Assembly: GCA_015501075.1 (NCBI GenBank)
Contig: JADNYJ010000019.1
Coordinates: 62,001-126,000 of the forward strand
Source: Gymnopilus junonius
Lineage: Eukaryota; Basidiomycota; Agaricomycetes; Agaricales; Galerinaceae
Direction of reading: 5' to 3'
Length of the DNA: 64,000 nucleotides
Each line of letters opens with the position of its first letter. The first letter of the stretch is position 1. A model generated the notes under the pieces. The model was given only the letters and a program-made list of their open reading frames with translations, made no database searches and was not told the DNA's origin. This document shows, piece after piece, positions 56,435-64,000 of this stretch. The position numbers and the translations under genes are program-made.

Positions 56435-58755
56435 ATGGACCACCAAGAAGTGCAGACAGGATGCTTTGGTTATCTCCTGGCGCGTAAGGCGCGTTCAAAA
56501 GCGCCCCGTAATGCGCAAGCTGCTTTCCGAGGAGATCATCCTCAAATGGCCAGCAGGGCTGATGTACACCAGAACCCCTCTCCTTTGGGCGTTGCAGAGA
56601 AGACGGTGAGTTCGCCGTTTGGTCTCCTACGTCTGGACTCCGTGTCTATGACCTACACCTTCAAACAGGATGAAATCAAATACTACAGCCCCTGTTGTTG
56701 TTTTTCGTTTGGTTCAGAGTCTGAACGGTGGATTGAACAAGAGGTTCCACCATCCTATTCACCGACGGTCATTTCGGCCTCAACAGATGACAATAGTGTC
56801 GCGACTATAGTTGAGCGAACCCTCGACAAGGAGAGCCGAAAACTCCGTGTCCTGAGCCTGAAGATTCACGGTTGGTATTGGAAAGCCAGCACTTTCTTAA
56901 CGAAGCTAACGACGTTCTCAGACCATCCAGAGCTTATGTTCAATGAGAAGTGAGTATATCCCCTTCTCACAGCTCACAAGGCAAATTTATTCACCAGATG
57001 GCATCACAGATATGCTCATGATACCCTGACTAATTTCATGGAACAGAATGGCTTCAAAGTCATAAGACGCTATCTAGGCCTCGATACTGCCTGGAGAGCG
57101 GAATATGCGCAAGGAAAAGGCGGGAGAGTCATAGGCATCAACTCTGAAATGGATGCTCTGGCAGGCATGGGTCACGCATGCGGACATAACCTCATAGCAA
57201 TCAGCGGAGTCGGAGTTGCTATTGCTCTCAAAGCCGCTCTCGAGGCCCAACCCAACATCTCCGCCAAAATTATACTTCTTGGGACACCAGGTGATTGGCA
57301 TTCTTCCTCCGAAGAAACATGTTCCTGACGTGATATATCTCCCTCAGCGGAAGAAGGTGGCGGTGGGAAGGTAATTTTGCTCGAAGGGGGGGCTTACGAA
57401 GAAATGGATGCCTGTCTTATGTGCGTTCTTTATCTCGCAAACCTGGTGGATCCCTATTCAAGTCTCCCAGGTGCCATCCAAGTACAGGGCCTCCACGTTC
57501 CACAAATATTGGGAGTTCCAACGCGATGCAAAGCATCGTAGTCGAATATTTTGGTCACAGGTTTGTGTAGACTGTAACTCACAATTTGGCCTGTTCTTAT
57601 TATATCACGGTTTATTTTAGCGCCCATGCCGGTGGTGCTCCTTGGTAGGTAAATCACCTGTTGCTAAGTTAAGTCTCCAATGCCTCCGACCAGGGAGGGG
57701 ACCAACGCTCTAGACGCCGCTTTCATAGCATATTCTGGCATTTCCATGTTGCGGCAGCAAATCAAACCGGACCATCGTGTGCATGGTGTCGTAGAAGGCA
57801 AAAATTGGCTTCCGAATGGTACGACACTCCGCACTCCTCCAAGGAGCTGACATAACGTTAAAATACATTTAGTGATACCTGACTATGCCAAGATGCATTG
57901 GTTAGCCCGGGCGCCGACATCCTCTGAATTAATCCCCTTTGTAAAGCGGGTCAGAAATTGTCTGGAGTATGTGCCCTGTCAATTATTTTTATTCTGACCG
58001 GCTGATGGAAATTTGACAGAGCAGCAGCTATTGCAACTGGTTGCAAAATCAAAATAACTGTTGAAAATGCCTACTTTGACCTTCACCAAAATTCGGTTCT
58101 CGGTGAATAATGACTGGTCTTTTTCGCTTCCAACTTACAAGCCATAAACGCACAGCCCAGGGCTTTGCCGACATTGTCGGAAGTCGATACGGTCTAGAGG
58201 CAACGTCGGATTCCACCACAGCATCCACAGACTTTGTAAGTGTGCGTGCAGTGCTGCTGAAATCATTTGTCTGTTGTTAATCGCCAGACTCACTTATCAG
58301 GGCAACGTTTCATACGGTTCGTACTGACGCAATTCATTCGAACATTAGGCCCACCTTATCCATTCGCAGCTCTTCCTGCATTGCACCCCTCCTTTGGTAA
58401 TGATCCTTCTCTTTCGGCCCCCGTTGGATATCTTCAGCTGACCATGTGATCCACTTAATTTCCCCTTTTGCTTGATCCTTTCCATAGCCATACCTACCGT
58501 TCCTAACGGCGGAAACCATACACCGGCATTTGCAACTGCTGCAAGAAGCGAAGCTGCTCACACAGCTACCATTACCATTGCAAAAGGTTTAGCTTTGACG
58601 GCTTACCGCGTCCTGACAGATGAAGGCTTTTTCACTAGGGTATGTACATCTAGGTCCACCTTTTGTGGATATTATCTCATAGATTATGATTGCAGGTCAA
58701 AGCGTCATTCGAGCAGGGCAAGGCAGCCGATGATAAACAACATAGCAGATTCTGA
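56435..58755 (+). CDS. M20 family amidohydrolase/peptidase (M20D, PM20D2-like)
   Basis: Fifteen exons (56435-56605, 56669-56870, 56922-56949, 56998-57290, 57348-57420, 57471-57560, 57621-57644, 57694-57818, 57873-57966, 58020-58102, 58156-58235, 58301-58316, 58349-58396, 58488-58639, 58696-58755) give 512 residues. After a Cys-rich N-terminus come LSLKIHDHPELMFNE, the metal-site block MDALAGMGHACGHNL, LGTPAEEGGGGKV and the dimerisation region VEYFGHSAHAGGAPWEGTNA. A C-terminal GNVSYGPPYPFAALPALHPSF block follows. These are the landmarks of M20D amidohydrolases (PM20D2 and aminobenzoyl-glutamate hydrolase type), zinc-dependent enzymes that cleave small amide bonds. The natural substrate is not predictable. 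Two micro-exons (24 and 16 nt) are needed for the conserved blocks. Confidence 0.85.
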
Positions 58756-59045
58756 AGACACTTTACCTTTCTTTATCTTTAAAAACAATTTAAATTTACG
58801 TCGCAACTTTATTTTAGCCGCCATATGGCCTCACAACATCGCACATTGATAATTTATGTATCCATCCGGTATCATATAAATTCGATAGATTGCGTAAATA
58901 GTATGTAATGAACGATTAGTGTACGAAACTAGGCTGAAAGCAAAAAAAAAAATCAAAGTATTATGAAAAACCCTATGGGGGTAGGCGGTAAGTGCGCTAA
59001 AGGTGTAAGAGATTAAATCAAAGAGTGAAATTGAAAATCTAACAA

Positions 59046-61363
59046 CTAAGGTGAAGTGCCATTGCCATCGCTAGCAGCAGCGGCTTGTTTAGTCATCTGT
59101 TCCTGTCTAGTCCTGCCTATGCTATGGGCAGGCTTCTTGCTCTTGGGTTGGGCAGCTTCGTGGACCATTCTGTTGTCATTAGATATTAGTCACGAAGCCG
59201 GGGGAGTACGGTCAGGCGAAATATCACCGTTCAAGTTCCCGACGCTCTTCGTCAGATTCATCTGGTACAGCGGATTTGAAAATCGCGCCAGTCAAGAGCA
59301 AAGCCTGGATATTGTAGAAAGATGTACTGGTAAGAATCTTCCCTTTAAAAAATATTGTCTAGGAGGCTACCTTCGCACGATTGACGAGGACAGAGTCGGG
59401 CTGCCCAGGTTCCTTCAGGACATTGTCGACGACCTATATCACATTTCAGGATATCAATACACCAAAAGATTAACGGATAGTTTATCACATACCTCACGAA
59501 GAACTTGGATAACTTCCAGCCGTGCGCCCCGCCAGGAAGCCAGCATGATCTTCCATTGATAATCAGGAATCAAGTCCACAAGGAAGCGAGCGGCATTGTA
59601 ACGCATACCTTGCCAGTAACGTCCATTTCCAATGCTCGGAGTTCTTCTTCAGGTACATCACCTTTGGCCTGAGCCTTTTCCATTTCCTAATCAAAGGGCA
59701 AAGTTATACCTGGTGGGAAGGGAAGCAATGTCTAATCGTCCAACGTACGAGCATCAAATCGCGAACGCTCAACCTAAAAGAATGGTCGATAGTAGCCAAT
59801 CAACGACCGGGGCCATGATAATACTTACGCGCTACCAATGACTCCCCAAACATCCTTGGCAAGGGTGCCTTTCTCCTTTAACCTCGAGAAGAATCCGGGA
59901 CTGGACATATAACAAGTAGGCTTTTAGTCTTTTTGATCACTCCTGCGCAAGACTTACATCCCCAAAAACTTCCTTGACTTCATAAAGGAGGTAGCCTTCA
60001 TCATATAAACACTCCCAATGGTATGAAGGAGCTAAACACAAGTTCAAATTAATGTAGTCAGAGAGTATGGAACGTCAAGAAAGGCGCCAGATATTACCTC
60101 AACCCCGAAGCTCTCCAACTTTAAATCTTCCACTTCCCTCTTCATCCTGTCCGCAAATGCTTTCGATTCAGGGTCATCCTTTCCACCGGGATCTTTAGCA
60201 TCGACGAACGGTCGTAGTCTCTCTATCATCTTCTTTGTCAGCATAGCCACGCGCTCTTCCATGGCTTTACGCCTCTGCCGATCGTGCTCTTTGAGTTTTT
60301 CTCTCTGCTCAGCCTTTCGGCGCGCAGCTTCGCGTTTCTCTTGTTCCCTTAGTTCCCTTTCTGCCGCTGCGGAGGTTGCAAGGGAGGCATTTGCGGCGCC
60401 TGGGCTTAAGGCGTTAGATGAAGAGTTGGCGGTAGTTGGGGGATGTGTTTCAGTCGGAGACTTCTCTGGGGCCCCATTGCTTGTATGGGCCCCAGTAGCA
60501 GGCGGAGACGCGGCAGTAGCAATCGGGATAGGTCTCTGAGGCGTCGAAGTCCCGCTGTCCACCATGGCAGGCGTCGGAGGGCCGCCATTCATTTTAGAAT
60601 TATTACTGTTCATCTGTCTCTCTATCTCGGCCTTCTCTTCCTCCGTCATCATAGTGGTAGCAACGGACGTCATGTCTTTCATAATCGAAATTTCACCAAT
60701 CTATCAATGGGGTGGTTTAATAAAGCCGGATGCGATGATATTGGCATGTACGATCTACGCACATAATCATAGAACCGCTCTCCACCAAAAACATTGGCGA
60801 AAAAGCCAGCAGCGTCTTCCATGTTGATGGGGCCCTCTTTATCAACCTGTTCAGGATGCGAGATTCAGGCTGCCTAACTCAATATTTGAACAAAGAGTAT
60901 ATGTACCATCTTCTTGCCATTTTTATCATATATAGTGCGTAGATTCTGTAACAAAAATATTTAGCAGGTTATTTGCCTCAGCGTTTGGTGAGCACTGACA
61001 GGGTCTGACAGGATTTGATATGCTTTGCTACGAATTTGATTAGTTTACTTCGTCTTCAAATCACTTAGTGGCCCGAAAAGTACCTTATTTCCTTGAATTT
61101 CTCCTCTGCATCTCCCGAAGGATTCTTGTCCGGGTGATACTAAGACAATAAGAGATTCATCCGTAATGGTATCGGTAGATAATGTGAAGATATGAACCTT
61201 CATTGCTTGCTTCCTATATGCCTTCTTCAATGTGGTGTCATCTGCATCTACAGGTACGCCTAGCTATACGAAATAAAAGTAGGGCAGTCTGAGTGCGCAG
61301 CACAGATACTCTGTGTGATAGGGGACGCACTAAGTCGTAGTATTCGGTTTCAACAGGCGCCAT
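59046..61363 (-). CDS. J-domain cochaperone with DnaJ-X domain (Caj1/Djp1 type)
   Basis: Fifteen exons (61331-61363, 61198-61263, 61084-61139, 61000-61027, 60907-60945, 60763-60846, 60098-60700, 59958-60031, 59829-59900, 59749-59773, 59609-59686, 59493-59549, 59371-59433, 59228-59304, 59046-59169) give 492 residues. The J domain spans residues 6 to about 70, with the Hsp70-activating HPD at 35-37 (YHPDKN). A Ser/Pro/Ala linker and a charged coiled coil (REQEKREAARRKAEQREKL) follow. The DnaJ-X region then shows LRPFVDAKDPGG, FGVELLHTIGSVY, ASWRGARLEVIQVLREVVDN and LLTGAIFKSAVPDESDEERR. Yeast Caj1 and Djp1 share this order; Djp1 aids peroxisomal and mitochondrial protein import. One exon is only 25 nt. 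Confidence 0.9.
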
Positions 61364-61924
61364 GACGTTGAGTTGATGTGGTGTCAGCGATGGCTTCTAG
61401 AATCTATTCGTCTTCCGGCGGTCAAAGACGGCGGAGGTGGGCGTCCAAATGAAAGGAGGACAAATGCTGAAGCCAACTCGTTGACGGAAGGTCGACTGCG
61501 CTATGTAGTGGTGTAGTAGTCGTTGTAACAAGAGACCTGTGCGGCTGCCGGCAGCAGTTCCCGATCCGTCAAGTGTTTTTAGAAACGCGTGACTGACGAG
61601 TGTAATAGCGCGGTGCCGCCCATCCTGCGTCATCATCGTGGAAGTTTGTATAACTTTTGCAAATTAATCATACAATGCAGGTAGTATGTACATTGAAAAC
61701 AAGAAGATGATGGGGGATGAGACACTGTGTCGGTGAAAAATAAAAATAAAACAGAAATAAGTACAACGTTGCTGCTACATGAATGCGAATGAATAGAAGT
61801 CGGTGAAATATTGATGGTGGAGAACTGCGAATGCGACAGAATGTGCCCTCTATACAGAGGAACAAAGAAGAGGAAAAAATAATGATAGTCGAATGAGTAT
61901 CGGAGAAATAGGTGGCATGTGTAA
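61364..61924. other. Intergenic region
   Basis: Holds the J-protein gene's promoter and the AT-rich 3' region of the short unknown gene. The minus-strand frame of that gene runs on into this stretch but there encodes an unlikely Phe/Ser/His-rich tail. Confidence 0.5.
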
Positions 61925-62472
61925 TTATTGATCCGGGTCCTCAACCTCCTCGGTCGTAAACCTGACCGCTTTCTTGGGGGGAAGTCTGATGTACTTGTCC
62001 TTGGAGATGACAATGGAGACGACATCATGGACGAAGGTGCTGATGATGATCTAGTTGGAAGTAACCGTGACATGCGGAACTTGATCGCAGCAAACGACCT
62101 TGGAGATTGTGAAGAGGGTGACATGGATGTAACAGTCGTCGAAGAAGCACTGGAAAATGGTGGGCTGATAACAGGACTGCTGGAAGACGACGTAGATGGC
62201 TTTTTGAGAGAGGGCCGAGACGGAGGCGGAGGCAGAACAACAGGGGTGGCACGATGATGATGATGGTTTTCATACGGGTCGGCTGAGTGAGGCACAGAGC
62301 CCCGCTGAGAAAATGGATATGACGATGACGATAGAGGGCGCAGATGTGGTGTTCGAGATATATGCAGCCCCATGGCTATTTGTTCTATTGTTGGGCGTGT
62401 GGACGCAGGATCTGGGTCCCTGAATGGCTGCAGTGGGGTAGCTGGACGGGACTCTTCATTCGTGGAACGCAT
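61925..62472 (-). CDS. Short Ser/Pro-rich protein of unknown function
   Basis: Two exons (62099-62472, 61925-62039) give 162 residues. The start MRSTNEESRPATPLQPF is followed by TIEQIAMGLHISRTPHLRPL, which looks structured, then a His run and a Ser/Pro-rich middle. A 59-nt intron (donor gtcgtt, acceptor atcag) leads to a well-formed C-terminus DVVSIVISKDKYIRLPPK then KAVRFTTEEVEDPDQ. Without the intron the frame continues to 61633 with an implausible tail, so the spliced model is preferred. No family is recognised. Confidence 0.6.
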
Positions 62473-62861
62473 GGCAGATTTCTAGACAAAGATATCATTT
62501 AGGCGATTTCAATGTGACATATTCTGAACAAATACAGACTGAATATTCCGGATATCGTTTCCTAGTCACTGATGACGGTGACAATGTGCGCTTTACAGAG
62601 TGAAGAAGACGCGCGGCTGCCTTTGGGCGTGTTGATGAAGGGTTGTCTGTGCTGTTGGACGCCATGTATTACAATGAACAGTTGGCGGTGTATTTAACAG
62701 AGCAGGTAACGCGTCGGAGAAGAATGAGTTCTGAGTGAACCTGTATGGTGAATGAATGATGCAGTATGGCCCAAATATGTAGCATGACAGGTCAACCAGG
62801 TGGCTGTGCTGCTTAATTACAAACAAATAAATTATCATTCAAGAACAGGACCTAAGACAGT
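62473..62861. other. Intergenic region
   Basis: The 389 bp hold the upstream region of the short unknown gene and the 3' end of the CCCH gene. No feature was identified. Confidence 0.55.
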
Positions 62862-64000
62862 TTACATATGGACTTGGATATCCGAGCCAGACTCTTCAGA
62901 TTCAGATTCAGATCCCTCACCATCCTCTTCGTCTTCGTCTTCATCTTCGTCCTCGTCTTCGCTATCGCTTTCCTTGAAAGTCAGTGAAATATACTCATCT
63001 CCAATCTGCCCATCCTCCGCAGTCACCATCGGTTCACCACCTCCATGAGGTTCAACCTTATCACCGGTAGACAAGCCCACCGAGCTAGGAGCGGGAGCAG
63101 CTACCTTGCGATTCCGGTTCGCCCGAATAACGTGGGGTAGTTTGCAGCCTCGGGTCCCACAGATTCCTTTCTCCGCGAACTCGGGACATTCTTTGACATG
63201 TTGCTTGTCGCAGTCCAAGCCACGCTCACAGTACCCCAACACCGCAAAGTCGCGACAAACCCCATCCCTCCGTCCCACATTAACATGCGGAAAGGGGCAG
63301 TTCTCTCGCGTGCACCGTCCTTTGTTCAAGAAATGGACGCAGAGCGGGGTCCTCTCTGGTGTTGGATCGTGTGACAGGTTGCACGTCTCCGCCGTTTTGG
63401 GACAATTGCCTTGTAAGAAATTCCAGCAGATCGCAATTTTGTTGGGGTCATGTTGATACATGCACGTTAGTCCGCGACCACAGGCGCCTAAACAAGTCGC
63501 AAAAGACAAGAGCAAGAGCATATAAAGAAGAATAGAGAAATGGACGTAAACATGTATAGAGAACAACAAGCAAGCCCAGCTCCTCAAGACCACAGAAGCC
63601 ACCAATCGGATAATGAAGGTCTTGAGAAGCAGGTTAGGAACAATAATACGCACCTGTTGTTGTAAAGCGCGGGCACGGTTTATCCACATATTTCTTTTTA
63701 TGCAACCTCCTTGACGAACTAAAAAGAACAATAAGCCAAAAGAATGAAACATCCTTCGCTACGCACGGATAAGGTCGTCTTGTGTTGTTCAAAGTCATGT
63801 TCCTCCCTCGAAGTGCCTTCAACCTAAAGGATCTCGAAGAGGGAATGTGCCCTGGTTTCCTGGCGTAAGGATGAGGATAAGGTGCTGTTGGGGTTGCCGA
63901 TTTGGTGATGAATGCTGGTTTTGCAAGTTTCGGTACTGCATCTTAATTCATGGTATTCATGCAATGATTAGTCGAAAGCAACTCACGATCTTTCCTGACA
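62862..64000 (-). CDS. Five-finger CCCH zinc finger protein (ZC3H3/Red5-like), 5' part beyond the window
   Basis: Four exon pieces are inside the window (63987 to beyond 64000, 63767-63941, 63654-63718, 62862-63487). The visible part shows ALRGRNMTLNNTRRPYP and KKKYVDKPCPRFTTTG, then five CCCH fingers in a row. The first is C-x8-C-x5-C-x3-H (CPRFTTTGACGRGLTCMYQH). The others begin at CWNFLQGN, CVHFLNKGR, CRDFAVLGY and CPEFAEKG. The C-terminus is a long Glu/Asp/Ser tract. Animal ZC3H3 and fission yeast Red5 share this five-finger array and act in nuclear mRNA 3' processing, export or RNA elimination. The start codon and N-terminus lie to the right of the window. Confidence 0.87.

Noticed and set aside
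61633..61924. C-terminal extension of the short unknown protein
   Set aside because: The Phe/Tyr/Ser/His-rich tail looks like translated AT-rich untranslated sequence, and a good intron gives a better end at 61925.
1..64000. CRISPR arrays, operons or prokaryotic defence systems
   Set aside because: No regularly spaced repeats or prokaryotic gene organisation were seen; all recognised genes are spliced fungal genes.

Overview
The window reads as nuclear DNA of a mushroom-forming basidiomycete (Agaricomycetes). Genes are dense and cut by many introns of about 45-60 nt. The protein set is eukaryotic, and several families (DUF7330, a CON7-like C2H2 factor, an SLC38-type vacuolar transporter, a DUF202 membrane protein) are typical of fungi. 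Homology calls come from recognising motifs by eye. Exon models were built by hand, and their total lengths were checked for divisibility by three, except for TOR, where only landmarks were placed.

Left third (1-21.8 kb): an R3H-SUZ RNA-binding protein, an AVT-type amino acid transporter, a decayed F-box gene, a DUF4743/Nudix hydrolase, and the DNA polymerase delta subunit POLD3/Cdc27 divergent from a Nit2 omega-amidase. Next come a Ser-rich protein of unknown function divergent from a DUF202 membrane protein, a non-coding hAT-like element carrying a second nested element, and methylenetetrahydrofolate reductase. The MTHFR gene is interrupted by a one-base frameshift in a C5 run.

Middle (22-41.4 kb): an ELMO/CED-12 protein, a proline tRNA, an unknown protein, a Saf1-like F-box/RCC1 protein, a tentative small spliced gene, and a CON7-like transcription factor. 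A 4.5 kb gene-poor stretch with a coding remnant follows, then a coiled-coil RING E3 ligase.

Right third (41.7-64 kb): INO80 subunit Arp8 lies directly downstream of the TOR kinase on the same strand. TOR spans 8.7 kb and has intact HEAT, FAT, FRB, kinase and FATC regions. Then come two adjacent proline tRNAs, a DUF7330 protein, an M20 amidohydrolase, a J-domain/DnaJ-X cochaperone, a short unknown protein, and the 5'-truncated part of a five-finger CCCH protein (ZC3H3/Red5-like).

Most genes are housekeeping. No operon-like system, CRISPR array, biosynthetic cluster or clearly novel system was seen. The points most worth a second look are the nested TIR elements, the MTHFR frameshift, four inferred GC-AG introns, several micro-exons (13-25 nt), the proline tRNA genes with short variable introns, and the gene-poor block at 35.7-40.2 kb.
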